A stretch of 58,420 nt of DNA from Thermoanaerobaculum aquaticum (lineage in GTDB: Bacteria > Acidobacteriota > Thermoanaerobaculia > Thermoanaerobaculales > Thermoanaerobaculaceae), in the NCBI RefSeq assembly GCF_000687145.1, contig NZ_JMFG01000020.1, positions 1 through 58,420 of the forward strand. The letters are read 5' to 3'. A program made the position numbers and the translations under genes. Below are positions 15,264 through 23,998 of this stretch, one piece after another. The notes below the pieces were generated by a model, which was not told the DNA's origin, searched no databases, and was given only the letters and a program-made list of their open reading frames with translations. Numbering within the stretch: the first letter of the stretch is position 1; each line of letters begins with the position of its first letter.

Positions 15264-16733
15264 ATGATCAAGAAAAGCCAGTTTTTCCTGGTGTTGTTGC
15301 TTGCTGCGACGGCGGGCGCCGGTGAAATTCCGGCGCGTCCGGAAATGCTTTCCTTCCCTCCTTTAGCTTTTGCCGTCCCCCGGGCGGAAAGCTTTAAGGT
15401 TTCACTTCCCGGCAACGTTCCCGCTTATGTGGCCGAGGATAAGCTCCTGCCGCTGGTAACGGTGCAAATCTCCTTCCGCGGTGGCCGCTACCTGGAGGAA
15501 AAAGGCAAGGAAGGCACAGCCGAGCTTTTGGGCACCGTGTGGCGCACCGGCGGCGCAGGGGTCCTCTCCCCCCAGGAGCTAGACGAGACCCTGGATTTCC
15601 TGGCGGCGCAGCTGGCCACCTCGGTGAGCGGTACGTCTTCTTCCGTGACGCTGAACCTGTTGGCCAAGGACTTGGACCGGGGCTTGCAGCTCCTCTTCGA
15701 TGTGCTCCTCAAGCCGCGTTTTGACGAAGCGCGCCTGGCCAAGGCCAAGGAAGACCTTATTGCCGAGCTCAAGCGCCGCAACGACGATGCCGCGGACATC
15801 GAAAGCCGCGAATGGCAACGCCTCATCTACGGGGATGAATACTGGCTGTGCCGCCTGCCCACAAAAGCTTCGGTGGACGCCATTTCCCGGGAGGATCTGG
15901 TGGCCCTGCACCGCCGCATCGTGAACCCCGCCAACTGCGTGGTGGCGGTGGCTGGCGATGTGGACAAGCAGGCGGTGGTGCGCAAGCTCAAGGCCTATTT
16001 TGAGCAGTGGAAGGTCAAACCCCAGCCGGTACCGCCGGTGCCCCAACCCACCCATAAGCCAAAGCCCGGTGTTTACCTGGTGCACAAGGCCGATGTGAAC
16101 CAGGGGCGGGTGTCCATCGGTCATCTGGGGGCCAAAAGGCCGCTGCCGGAGGAGTTTGCCATTACCGTGGCCAACGACATCTTGGGTGGGGGCGGCTTTA
16201 CCGCCTGGATGATGTCGCGCATTCGCTCGGACGAGGGGCTGGCCTACGGCGCGTACTCCTCCTTTGGAATTTTGGATGCGTACCCGGGCACCTTCCGGGC
16301 CGGTTTCCAGTCCAAATCCTCCACCTGTGCCCGGGCCGCGTTTTTGACCCTGGAGCTGGTGGAGAAGTTGCGCCGCGGCGAGATCACCGAGGCCGAGCTT
16401 ACCACCAGCAAGAACTCCTTTATTGAAACCTTCCCCCGCAACTTCGAAACCAAGCTCCGCACCGTGCAGCTTTACGCCATGGACGAGCTGACCGGTCGCC
16501 CGCACAGCTACTGGGTAAATTATCGGGACAACATCCGCCAGGTGGATGTCCAAGCGGCCCAAAAAGCTGCGCAAAAGCTCATCCGGCCCGAGGAGTTTGT
16601 CATCTTGGTAGTGGGCAACGTGGATGAAATCCTCAAAGGGCACCCGGACTACCCCGAGATCCAATTGGCCAAGCTTGGACCCATGACCCGCTTACCCCTC
16701 CGGGACCCGCTCACCCTTAAGCCGTTGGAGTAG
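15264..16733 (+). CDS. M16 family non-catalytic partner subunit
   Basis: This 489-residue protein has a signal peptide (MIKKSQFFLVLLLAATAGAG). It is homologous in fold to M16 peptidases, but where HxxEH would lie it reads EGTAELLGTVWRTGG, so it lacks the zinc ligands. It retains the second-half segment MSRIRSDEGLAYGAYSSFG, with the Arg/Tyr pair that in M16B heterodimers positions substrate for the catalytic subunit. Its start lies one base after the stop of the catalytic gene, and GGAGG overlaps that end, so translation is coupled. Together they probably form one periplasmic peptide-degrading enzyme. A terminator follows the stop. Confidence 0.87.
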   Translation: MIKKSQFFLVLLLAATAGAGEIPARPEMLSFPPLAFAVPRAESFKVSLPGNVPAYVAEDKLLPLVTVQISFRGGRYLEEKGKEGTAELLGTVWRTGGAGVLSPQELDETLDFLAAQLATSVSGTSSSVTLNLLAKDLDRGLQLLFDVLLKPRFDEARLAKAKEDLIAELKRRNDDAADIESREWQRLIYGDEYWLCRLPTKASVDAISREDLVALHRRIVNPANCVVAVAGDVDKQAVVRKLKAYFEQWKVKPQPVPPVPQPTHKPKPGVYLVHKADVNQGRVSIGHLGAKRPLPEEFAITVANDILGGGGFTAWMMSRIRSDEGLAYGAYSSFGILDAYPGTFRAGFQSKSSTCARAAFLTLELVEKLRRGEITEAELTTSKNSFIETFPRNFETKLRTVQLYAMDELTGRPHSYWVNYRDNIRQVDVQAAQKAAQKLIRPEEFVILVVGNVDEILKGHPDYPEIQLAKLGPMTRLPLRDPLTLKPLE

Positions 16734-16761
16734 AAGTCCCTGGCCAAGGGGCTTCCGAAAG

Positions 16762-16788
16762 GGGCGGCCGCTTGGCCGCCCTTCTTTT
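16762..16788 (+). terminator. Intrinsic terminator after the M16 pair
   Basis: An 8-bp stem GGGCGGCC / GGCCGCCC with loop GCTT is followed by TTCTTTT. It lies 28 bases after the stop at 16733. Confidence 0.82.
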
Positions 16789-16863
16789 CTGGGCCTCTTC
16801 CAGGTTTGGTTTGCTTTTCGTTTGCCCAGACGCCGGGGCGTGGCAAGCATGTGTACAGGGCGC

Positions 16864-16891
16864 TTGACAAGGCCTTGCTTTGACCTAGATT
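16864..16891 (+). promoter_or_regulatory. Candidate sigma-70 promoter for the subtilase gene
   Basis: A perfect TTGACA (16864-16869) is followed after 16 bp by TAGATT (16886-16891), in a locally AT-rich patch of an otherwise GC-rich sequence. The start codon lies 58 bases downstream behind an AAGGAGG ribosome site. Confidence 0.65.
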
Positions 16892-16949
16892 AAATTTAGG
16901 GAGGGTTTCCTCAGCGTTTGGGGGGACGGAAAAAAGGAGGGTATTTACC

Positions 16950-19703
16950 ATGGTGCGCGGAAGGCGGTTTGGGCTGGCGTCCTTGTTTTTCGCGTTATTG
17001 AGTGGCTTCGTGGAGGCCGAGGTGCCTCTTTACGAGGCGAAGGCTCGCTTGGGTCCGGTGGCATCTCCGCCTGTTAAAAAGGCGCGGTGGGCCAAGCTAG
17101 ACCGGACACTGAACGCTTGGCTGGAAGCCCAGGAGGCCCGCAAGTTCGCCCAGCAGGCGGGTCTGCGAAGCGACGGCGATGCAGTGCAGGTCTACGTGGT
17201 GGCTGCCCAAGGAGCTGAGGAGAAGGTGCAAACCTTTTTGACAGAGCGAGGGTGCACGAAGCTTTTGCGTGCGGAAAACATCTTCCAGTGCTTTGCTGAC
17301 GCGCCACTGGTCCGGGCCGCAGCTGAGCAACCGGAAGTCCTAGTCGTCCGGGTCCCCAGCTACTACCGGCCTGCCCCTTGGGAAACGCAAATCGGCCTTC
17401 GGGCTTTGACGGGCTCCATGACCACCGAAGCGCTCACGGCCATGAATGTGCCGGCGTGGCACAGTGCCGGTATTCAAGGGCAAGGCGTGAAGGTGGGGAT
17501 CATTGACGGGGGCTTCACGGGTTACCAGGCGCTTCTGGGGAGTGACCTGCCACCCGCGGACCGCTTCATGATTTGGCCTGACGGCACGGCGAACATGGCC
17601 GACACGGAACACGGTACCATGTGCGCGGAGATCGTGTACGACATCGTGCCCCAAGCCACCATGTACGTGGCTGCCATAGCCACCGAGGTGGATATCGTCA
17701 ACGCCATTCAGTGGATGCAAAGTCAGGGCGTCAAGGTGATCACCATGTCTTTGGGCTGGCTTTCCTGGGGTCCCGGGGATGGGACGGGAGCTTTGGCTAC
17801 AGCGGTCAACAATTTCGTGAGCTCCGGGGGCTTTTGGGCCAACTCTGCGGGGAACTCCCGCCTTGCTCACTGGCAGGGCAACCTGGTGGATAGCAACGGC
17901 AACGGCTTTTTGGAGTTTGATGGCGCCGGCCTTGAGGTGAACTACATTACCGATGGTGCGGGAAACTGTGTAAACATTCCGGCTCAAACCAGCATTAGTG
18001 CCTCCCTTGTGTGGAACCAGTGGAACGCCCCGCAAACCGACTTGGACTTTTACATCGTTAAATGGGATGCGGCCGGCTCCCAGTGGGTTGTTCTCGGAAA
18101 ATCGGAGGATACGCAAAACGGCCAAGTGGGGCAGCGGCCGGTGGAGGAAAACTTTGATGTTGCCACCACCAACGAGGAAACCTGTTACGGCTTTGCCATT
18201 AAGTACTACTCCGGCCCCACCAATGTCCAGCTGGAGTTTTTCAACAGGTTTGACAATAATCCATTGGCCGTTAACGTTCAAGAAGGGTCACTCACACCCC
18301 CGGCGGATGCCTCGGGAGCCGTGGCCACTGCCGCTTTGCACGTGGCCACGTTGGACTTGGAGCCATACAGCTCCAAGGGGCCCACCAACGGCCCAGGTGG
18401 GGCTTTAAACGGTGGGAGCGTGAAGCCGGACCTTTCAGGCTACGCTAAGGTTTCCTGCAACGCCTACGGTGCCAACCGGTGCTCGGGCACCTCGGCAGCC
18501 TCACCCCACGTGGGTGGTGCGGCGGCGTTGGTGCTGTCAGGCTACCCGACGTACTCGGGAAGCCAAATCCGCAGCTACCTGGAGAGCAACGCCCAGGATA
18601 TGGGCCCCGGCGGAAAGGACAACGACTTTGGGTACGGGCGCCTGCGTTTGGGGACCCCGCCGGCGTCAACCTGCACGATGCCCGGAACCCCCTCGGGTCT
18701 TGCGAGCTCCAAGTCCAGCGTGGTTTCGGGAGAAACCTTTACGCTTTCCTGGGCAGCCGCTTCCCTGGCCGACAGCTACGAGCTGCAGTTTGCCAACAAC
18801 AGCGGCTTTTCGGGAGCGCAAAGCTACGACATTGCGGGTACCAGCACTGGCTTTCAGGTCACTACCACCAGCGCCATGACCGCCTACTTCCGGGTACGGG
18901 CCAAGCGCACCTGCGGAGCCACCGGCAACTGGTCCAACACCGTGCAGGTAAGCGTGAGTCCCAGCGGCGGAGGTGGCGGGGGTAGCAACGTCTACTGGAT
19001 TCCAGTGGTGGCCAACGCTCCCGGCCAAGGGAGTTACTTCTACTCCGACGTCATGGTGCTCAACGTGGGCACGGCTTCGAGCGCCGTGGCCTTTACCTAC
19101 TACCCGGCAGGACAGACGGCGGTGGGCGCCAACTCGGCAACGCCGATTCCGGCCGGGGGGCAAGGCATCTTCCGCGACATCGTGGGCCAGCTCAACAAAG
19201 CGGGGACCAAAGGCGTGCTCAAGGTCGAAGCGCCGCAACCTTTGAAGGTGTTCTCCAGGACATACAACAAGCTGGCAGCTGGGAACAGCCTAGGACTTAC
19301 GGCTGGCACAACGTTTGGTCAGGGGATGGAAGCCTATTCGCTGGCCGATACCTTAAGTGCCGGACAATCGGCGTACCTCGTGGGTCTCACACAAAATGCC
19401 TTCTACCGCACCAACATTGCCGTGGCTAACTTCGGCACTGCGGTCGCCAGCGTTACGGTGACACTTTACTCCGGTAGCGGTGCCCAGTTGGCCACCTACA
19501 ACGTGAACCTGAACCCCGGCGAGCTCAAACAGGAAGACCAGGTGTTTGTGAGCAAGGCCGGACAGAGCAACCTGGAATCCGGGTGGGCCAAGGTCACGGT
19601 TACCTCGGGAAGCGGCGTGGTGGCTTACGCTTCGGTGCTGGACAACGTGGCCACCGGCGGGCAAAAACCCTCTGACCCCACTACGGTGCCTTTCAAACGG
19701 TAA
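16950..19703 (+). CDS. Secreted S8 subtilisin-like protease with C-terminal beta modules
   Basis: This 917-residue protein has a signal peptide near residues 1-24. The catalytic triad is D186 (VGIIDGG), H221 (TEHGTMCAEI) and S515 (GTSAASPHVGG), with the oxyanion-hole asparagine in ANSAGNS. A beta-rich insert of about 150 residues (about 330-480) lies between the Asn and Ser blocks, unusual in small subtilisins. A fibronectin-III-like domain (about 575-670: SYELQFANNSGFSG...) and a glycine linker follow. The end is a ~230-residue module (YFYSDVMVLN ... YASVLDN) also found in the CHRD protein at 3754-4872. The ATG has an excellent AAGGAGG site. It is probably exported and acts outside the cytoplasm. 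It is monocistronic, with its own promoter and terminator. Confidence 0.9.
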   Translation: MVRGRRFGLASLFFALLSGFVEAEVPLYEAKARLGPVASPPVKKARWAKLDRTLNAWLEAQEARKFAQQAGLRSDGDAVQVYVVAAQGAEEKVQTFLTERGCTKLLRAENIFQCFADAPLVRAAAEQPEVLVVRVPSYYRPAPWETQIGLRALTGSMTTEALTAMNVPAWHSAGIQGQGVKVGIIDGGFTGYQALLGSDLPPADRFMIWPDGTANMADTEHGTMCAEIVYDIVPQATMYVAAIATEVDIVNAIQWMQSQGVKVITMSLGWLSWGPGDGTGALATAVNNFVSSGGFWANSAGNSRLAHWQGNLVDSNGNGFLEFDGAGLEVNYITDGAGNCVNIPAQTSISASLVWNQWNAPQTDLDFYIVKWDAAGSQWVVLGKSEDTQNGQVGQRPVEENFDVATTNEETCYGFAIKYYSGPTNVQLEFFNRFDNNPLAVNVQEGSLTPPADASGAVATAALHVATLDLEPYSSKGPTNGPGGALNGGSVKPDLSGYAKVSCNAYGANRCSGTSAASPHVGGAAALVLSGYPTYSGSQIRSYLESNAQDMGPGGKDNDFGYGRLRLGTPPASTCTMPGTPSGLASSKSSVVSGETFTLSWAAASLADSYELQFANNSGFSGAQSYDIAGTSTGFQVTTTSAMTAYFRVRAKRTCGATGNWSNTVQVSVSPSGGGGGGSNVYWIPVVANAPGQGSYFYSDVMVLNVGTASSAVAFTYYPAGQTAVGANSATPIPAGGQGIFRDIVGQLNKAGTKGVLKVEAPQPLKVFSRTYNKLAAGNSLGLTAGTTFGQGMEAYSLADTLSAGQSAYLVGLTQNAFYRTNIAVANFGTAVASVTVTLYSGSGAQLATYNVNLNPGELKQEDQVFVSKAGQSNLESGWAKVTVTSGSGVVAYASVLDNVATGGQKPSDPTTVPFKR

Positions 19704-19722
19704 GCCGCAAGCTTTGCCCTTG

Positions 19723-19758
19723 GCGGGCGCCGCGGTCCACCGCGGTGCCCGCTTTTTT
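19723..19758 (+). terminator. Intrinsic terminator after the subtilase gene
   Basis: A long GC-rich stem (GCGGGCGCCGCGG with CCGCGGTGCCCGC, one G-T pair, loop TCCA) is followed by six T residues. It starts 20 bases after the stop. Confidence 0.88.
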
Positions 19759-19775
19759 CTTGCTATATTCCCGCC

Positions 19776-20189
19776 GTGGAAGGAAAAGCTTTGGTGTTGC
19801 TGCACCGTCTTTCGGGAAGCAAGAAGGCGCTGGATGCCTGCCGGCTGGTGGAAAAGCTTTACCTTGCCGGTGAAAAGGTGGTGGTTTGGTTTCAGGATCA
19901 AGGCCGGGCGGCCATTTTCGATCAGTACCTTTGGACCTTCAGCGACACCTCCTTCGTGCCACACCGGCTGGTGGTGGAGAAGGGCGAGGTGGAAGAGCCG
20001 GTGGCCATTGTGGTGGGGGAGCTCGTAAACCCGAATCAAGCCTCTCACCTGGTGGTGGTGGAGCCACCCAAGAACTACAAAGGAATCCGCGGGTTTACCC
20101 AGGTGCACGATTTGCTTTTAGCCGGCGAAGAACGTAAGGACAAGTGGGAAGCGGCGGGGTTTCAGGTGGAGGAGGCCAGGACCAGGTAA
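19776..20189 (+). CDS. holC: DNA polymerase III chi subunit
   Basis: This 137-residue protein matches the length of chi. The segment YLWTFSDTSFVPHRL (about residues 51-65) is the family hallmark, followed by PVAIVV and then GIRGFTQVHDLLL. Chi links the clamp loader to single-strand binding protein in the replisome. The GTG at 19776 is the only start near the conserved N-terminus. A TATATT box (19764-19769) lies just 6 bases upstream of it, so the mRNA may be leaderless. The next gene is convergent with a 20-bp gap. Chi is a sequence-divergent subunit, so its detection here is fairly distinctive. Confidence 0.82.
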   Translation: MEGKALVLLHRLSGSKKALDACRLVEKLYLAGEKVVVWFQDQGRAAIFDQYLWTFSDTSFVPHRLVVEKGEVEEPVAIVVGELVNPNQASHLVVVEPPKNYKGIRGFTQVHDLLLAGEERKDKWEAAGFQVEEARTR

Positions 20190-20209
20190 GCTCCACTGCC
20201 AGGCTTCTT

Positions 20210-21169
20210 TTAGCTTCCAAAAAACGGCTGCACGTACGTGTTTTCCGAGCGGTTGGTGCGGTCCAGTGCGGCCAGTGCGTTTCGGTACTCGTCGGCGGTG
20301 ATGCGGCGGGCAAGCTGTGGGTAGCGGCTGCGGGCGGCCCAGTGGCAGGGGCGGTACTGGCTTAAGAGGCTCACCGCCACATGGGGTGAGAGCTCTTGGG
20401 CGATCCAAGCCAGGGACCCTTCGGCGCCCTCCAGGTTGTGGGGCAGAACCAGAATGCGCACCAAAAGCCCCCGCCGTAACACTCCCCGCTCGTCGGTGAG
20501 CCACGAGTCCCCTACCTGGCGGTACATTTCGGCAATGGCCGCGCGGGCGGCCTGGGGGTAGTTGGGGACGCGGGAGCAAAGTTCGCCCGCCTTTTCGTCG
20601 GCGTACTTGAGGTCCGGCATGTAAATGTCCACAATGCCATCCAGCAAGCGGAGGGCCTCCACCGAATCGTAGCCGTTGGTGTTGTACACAATGGGGATGG
20701 AAAGCCCCCGCTGAGCCGCCAGGAAAAGCGCCTCCACCAGCTGTGAGAGCTGATGTGTGGGGGAAACCCAGTTGATGTTGTGACAGCCGGCGTCCTGCAG
20801 CTCCAGCATGACCTCCGCCAGCTCTTCCGGCTCCATGGTTTGGTGCAAGAACGCTTTGGGCCGCTGGGAGATGTCCCAGTTCTGGCAAAAGACACAACGC
20901 AGGTTGCAGTTGGCGAGAAAGATCGTTCCCGAGCCGCGGATGCCGGAAATGGGTGGCTCTTCGCCAAAGTGCGGGTGCCAGGAAGCCACGTGCAGCTTGC
21001 TGGAGGTGGCGCAGGTTCCCAGCTGGGTGAAGCGGTCCACGCCGCAGCGGCGGGGGCAGAGCTGGCAAGGGGAGGCTAAAGCCCAAAGCGCCTCCACTCT
21101 CTTGGCAAAGAGGCCTTCGGCCAAAAGCCTGCGGTAGCCGGGTTGCCAGCGCTCGTCGGAGCTTGTCAT
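20210..21169 (-). CDS. Radical SAM protein, pyruvate-formate-lyase-activase-like
   Basis: This 319-residue protein carries the radical SAM cluster motif CNLRCVFCQNW (CxxxCxxC). An N-terminal CQLCPRRCGVDR segment suggests a further metal-binding site. Other family segments are GSGTIFLANC, GCHNINWVSPTH and DIYMPDLKYAD. This subgroup is usually annotated as PflA-like (COG1313) and its substrate is mostly unknown. No glycyl radical enzyme is nearby. The start overlaps the stop of the upstream alcohol dehydrogenase by 4 bases (ATGA), so the two are translationally coupled. The end is convergent with holC. Confidence 0.85.
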   Translation of the reverse strand: MTSSDERWQPGYRRLLAEGLFAKRVEALWALASPCQLCPRRCGVDRFTQLGTCATSSKLHVASWHPHFGEEPPISGIRGSGTIFLANCNLRCVFCQNWDISQRPKAFLHQTMEPEELAEVMLELQDAGCHNINWVSPTHQLSQLVEALFLAAQRGLSIPIVYNTNGYDSVEALRLLDGIVDIYMPDLKYADEKAGELCSRVPNYPQAARAAIAEMYRQVGDSWLTDERGVLRRGLLVRILVLPHNLEGAEGSLAWIAQELSPHVAVSLLSQYRPCHWAARSRYPQLARRITADEYRNALAALDRTNRSENTYVQPFFGS

Positions 21170-22161
21170 GGCACCAGGACCAAAGCCCCCCGCACCTGGG
21201 AACGCTTCACCCGCAGGAGGGCTTCGTTGGCTTCCGAAAGCGGCAGGCGCTCCACGTTGGTGCGGATGCCGATTTTGGCGGCCAACTTCAAGAGATCGTG
21301 AGCATCCTCGCGGGTGGCGTTGGCCACCGAGGTGATCCGCCGTTCGCGGTACAAAAGCTGGTAAGGAAAGCTAGGAATGTCGCTCATGGTGATCCCCGCG
21401 CACGCCACCGTGCCTCCGGGGGCCAAATGCTCAAGTGCCAGCGGCACGTGCTCGCCGGCGGGGGAAAACACCACCGCGCAGTCCAAGCTGGTCCCGGGGC
21501 TATCACCCGGTGCCCCAGCCCAGCGCGCACCCAGCTCCAAGGCGTGCTGCCGGTGGTGCGGGGCGCGGGTGAAGACGAACACCTGCGCCCCAAAGGAGAG
21601 GGCCACTGGCAAAGCCACGTGGGCGGAGGCCCCAAACCCGAAAAACCCCACCTTTACCGGAGCCAGAGCCCCGGCCAGACGCAACGCCCGAAAGCCAATG
21701 ACCCCTGCACACAAAAGGGGCGCCGCTTGTTCCGGGGGCAGGTGGGCGGGCAAGGGGTAGGTAAAGTCGGCCCGGGCCACCATGCGCTGAGCGTAGCCGC
21801 CCCAGCGGTGAAGCCCGGTGAACTGAGCGTTGGGGCACAGGTTTTCCCGACCGCTCTGGCAGTACGAGCAGCTCCCGCAGGTCCCGCCCATCCACCCCAC
21901 GCCCACCACGGCTCCCAGCAACGCCCTGTCCACGCCGCGTCCCAGCGCCACCACGCGCCCCACCACCTGGTGCCCGGGCACTACCGGCAGACACGGCAGG
22001 GGGATGTCGCCTTCCACCGTGTGCAGGTCGGTGCGGCAAACACCACAGGCCAAAACCTCCAGCGCCACTTCGCCTGGCCCAGGTTGGAGATCGGAGAGCT
22101 CTTGCAGGTGCAGCGGGTGGGATTCTGCGGGCGCCGGAGCGTGAAGAACCATGGCATTCAT
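21166..22161 (-). CDS. Zinc-dependent alcohol dehydrogenase family protein
   Basis: This 331-residue medium-chain dehydrogenase/reductase has CGVCRTDLHTVEGD with the catalytic-zinc cysteine, PGHQVVGRVVALG, and the four-cysteine structural zinc lobe (CGSCSYCQSGRENLC). The nucleotide-binding segment is degenerate (FFGFGASAHVALPVA). The closest style is the AdhP/zinc-alcohol-dehydrogenase group acting on small alcohols and aldehydes. The ATG at 22161 is chosen because it begins the conserved N-terminus (MNAMVLHAPAP); an upstream extension would cover the divergent promoter region. It is coupled by a 4-base overlap to the radical SAM gene, a partnership I cannot explain. Confidence 0.82.
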   Translation of the reverse strand: MNAMVLHAPAPAESHPLHLQELSDLQPGPGEVALEVLACGVCRTDLHTVEGDIPLPCLPVVPGHQVVGRVVALGRGVDRALLGAVVGVGWMGGTCGSCSYCQSGRENLCPNAQFTGLHRWGGYAQRMVARADFTYPLPAHLPPEQAAPLLCAGVIGFRALRLAGALAPVKVGFFGFGASAHVALPVALSFGAQVFVFTRAPHHRQHALELGARWAGAPGDSPGTSLDCAVVFSPAGEHVPLALEHLAPGGTVACAGITMSDIPSFPYQLLYRERRITSVANATREDAHDLLKLAAKIGIRTNVERLPLSEANEALLRVKRSQVRGALVLVP

Positions 22162-22204
22162 GGGCCTTCCCCCAGCGCCTATTCTACGGCCCAAGGGCCT
22201 GCCA

Positions 22205-22213
22205 TGATAGAAT
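22205..22213 (+). promoter_or_regulatory. Possible extended -10 box for the skp-bcp run
   Basis: TGATAGAAT (TGn plus TAGAAT) lies 34 bases before the ATG at 22248 in the short divergent intergenic space. No good -35 box is seen, as allowed for extended -10 promoters. Speculative. Confidence 0.35.
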
Positions 22214-22247
22214 CCCTCGCCGCTTGAAGCGGTCCGGAGGCTTGAGG

Positions 22248-22796
22248 ATGCGAGCAAAACCCCTGTTTTTTTCGGCTTTGCTTTTGGCCCTGGGGGCGGG
22301 GCGCGTGTTGGCCCAGGAGGCGCCTACCAAAATTGGCTTCGTGGACGTGCAGAGGGCGCTTTTAACCATTGAAGAAGGCAAGGCCAAGCGCAAGGAGCTG
22401 CAGGACTGGGCCACTCCCAGGCAGCAGGAGCTTCAGCGTCTGGACCAGGAAATCCAAGCGCTCCAGCAGGAGCTGGCCTCCAAGCAGCAATCGGCAACCC
22501 TGGAGCAGCTTTCCGAGCTGAACCGGCGGCTTACCGCCAAGAAACGGGAGTTTGAGGACAAGCAGCGGCAGTACTCCCGGGAGCTTGAAGAAAAGCAAAA
22601 CGAGGTGCTGCGGGCTTTGGGGCAAAAGCTCGAACAGCTCCTCAAGGATTACGCCACCCAACAAAAGTTCACCGCGGTTTTTATCCTGCAGCCGGACCAG
22701 GTGGCTTTTGTGGCCAACTCCGCGGACATTACCGACACGCTTATCAAGCTTTACAACGAAAAGTACCCCTATCCGCCCAAGGGAGGGAACAGGTAA
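22248..22796 (+). CDS. OmpH/Skp-family periplasmic chaperone
   Basis: This 182-residue protein has a signal peptide (MRAKPLFFSALLLALGAGRVLAQ). KIGFVDVQRALLTIEEGKA is the typical start of mature OmpH/Skp proteins. A long charged coiled coil (about residues 55-130, Glu/Gln/Lys/Arg-rich) forms the tentacles, and the C-terminus returns to strand (FTAVFILQPDQVAFV) to complete the trimer core. Skp holds unfolded outer-membrane proteins in the periplasm. The ATG at 22248 is favoured because GGAGG precedes it; a TTG at 22224 is an alternative. Usual neighbours (bamA, lpxD) are absent; here it leads a run with bcp one base later. Confidence 0.82.
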   Translation: MRAKPLFFSALLLALGAGRVLAQEAPTKIGFVDVQRALLTIEEGKAKRKELQDWATPRQQELQRLDQEIQALQQELASKQQSATLEQLSELNRRLTAKKREFEDKQRQYSRELEEKQNEVLRALGQKLEQLLKDYATQQKFTAVFILQPDQVAFVANSADITDTLIKLYNEKYPYPPKGGNR

Positions 22797-22797
22797 G

Positions 22798-23274
22798 GTG
22801 ACGCTGGCTGTAGGCTCTCCGGCACCGGACTTTTCGTTGCCCTCCACGGAAGGAGGGGAGTTTCACCTGGCCGCCCACCGCGGGCGGTGGGTGGTGGTCT
22901 ACTTTTACCCCAAGGACATGACCCCGGGGTGCACCACCGAGGCTTGCGAGTTTCGCGACGTAAGCGGCGAGCTTGCGGCCATGGGTGCGGTGGTGGTGGG
23001 GATCAGCGCCGATCCGCTTTCCCGCCACCAGAAGTTCCGGGAAAAGCACGGGCTGAACTTCCCCTTGCTCTCCGATAGCGATCACACGGTGGCGCAAGCC
23101 TACGGAGCCTTTGGCGAGAAAAGCTTCATGGGCAAAAAGCGGCTGGGCATCTTGCGCACCACTTGCCTCATTGACCCGGAGGGGAAGGTGGCGCGGGTTT
23201 GGAAAAACGTAAAAGCGCAGGGACACGCCGCCCAGGTGGTGGCGGCGCTGCGGCAGCTTCTGGCGCAACGGTAA
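22798..23274 (+). CDS. bcp: Thiol peroxidase of the BCP/AhpC-TSA family
   Basis: This 158-residue peroxiredoxin has the peroxidatic cysteine C45 in DMTPGCTTEAC and a resolving cysteine C50, the same spacing as E. coli Bcp. VVVYFYPKD precedes them, with LLSDSD and TCLIDPEGKVARVW further on. It reduces hydrogen peroxide and organic hydroperoxides in the cytoplasm using thioredoxin. The GTG at 22798 is chosen because the protein then begins with the canonical LAVGSPAPDFSLP. The same frame is open far upstream inside skp, but that part is a shadow. It is one base after the skp stop and 12 bases before the next gene. Confidence 0.92.
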   Translation: MTLAVGSPAPDFSLPSTEGGEFHLAAHRGRWVVVYFYPKDMTPGCTTEACEFRDVSGELAAMGAVVVGISADPLSRHQKFREKHGLNFPLLSDSDHTVAQAYGAFGEKSFMGKKRLGILRTTCLIDPEGKVARVWKNVKAQGHAAQVVAALRQLLAQR

Positions 23275-23286
23275 CGGGAGGTTGAG

Positions 23287-23997
23287 GTGGGACGGCGACT
23301 CACACGCAAGCAAATCAAAAAGGACGAGTTCATCACCTTCATGGACCGCGCGGTCCACTGGCTCACCGCCAACTGGCGCCAGGCGGTCATGGGGCTTGGT
23401 GGCGCTTTGGCGTTGGGGCTTTTGTGGTGGGTGTTCACCATGATCCTGGGAAGCCGCACCGTTGCCGCCACCCGCGCTTTGGATGAGGCCATTCAAATTC
23501 TGGAAGCGCCGGTGGGGGCTTCGGCGCCGGCCGACGCCAAAGTCAAGTTTGCTTCAGAAAGCCAGCGCCAGGAAGCGGCCGCCAAGGCTTTGGCCAAGGT
23601 TCGCCGTTTTTGGTTTACCCCCCAGGCCCGCATGGCGCGGGTGCTGCAGGCGCGCCTGGCTGCCGAAAAGGGGGATTTGGAGGGCGCTGTGCGGGAGCTG
23701 GCGGCGGTGGCTTCCCACCGCTCGCCCGATCCCGCGGTCCGGGCAGCCACCCTGGATTTGATTCGCTTGCGGTTGGCCTCCGGCCAGGTGGAAGCGGCCA
23801 TTCGGGACCTGGAGGTCATGGCTTCCGGGAAGGACAAGCGCCTGCCGCAGGATATGGCCATGTTTGAGCTGGCCGGGGCCTATGAGCGGGCGGGAAAGGT
23901 AAGCCAAGCCCAGGAGATCCTGCGCAAGCTGGTGGAAAACTTCCCCGATTCCCCGTACCGGGTGGAGGCCCAGCGCAAGCTGACCTCTCTGAGCTAA
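23287..23997 (+). CDS. Membrane-anchored TPR protein (YfgM/TPR_21-like)
   Basis: This 236-residue protein has an N-terminal cytoplasmic stretch (RRLTRKQIKKDEF), one transmembrane helix (about residues 35-57: AVMGLGGALALGLLWWVF) and a periplasmic region of TPR-like helical repeats (ARMARVLQARLAAEKGDLEG, DMAMFELAGAYERAGKVSQA). It ends with PDSPYRVEAQRKL. The layout matches YfgM-type SecYEG ancillary proteins and related tetratricopeptide anchors that receive exported proteins. The GTG start follows GGGAGG. The neighbouring skp gene makes an envelope-protein role plausible but not proven. Confidence 0.7.
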   Translation: MGRRLTRKQIKKDEFITFMDRAVHWLTANWRQAVMGLGGALALGLLWWVFTMILGSRTVAATRALDEAIQILEAPVGASAPADAKVKFASESQRQEAAAKALAKVRRFWFTPQARMARVLQARLAAEKGDLEGAVRELAAVASHRSPDPAVRAATLDLIRLRLASGQVEAAIRDLEVMASGKDKRLPQDMAMFELAGAYERAGKVSQAQEILRKLVENFPDSPYRVEAQRKLTSLS

Positions 23998-23998
23998 C

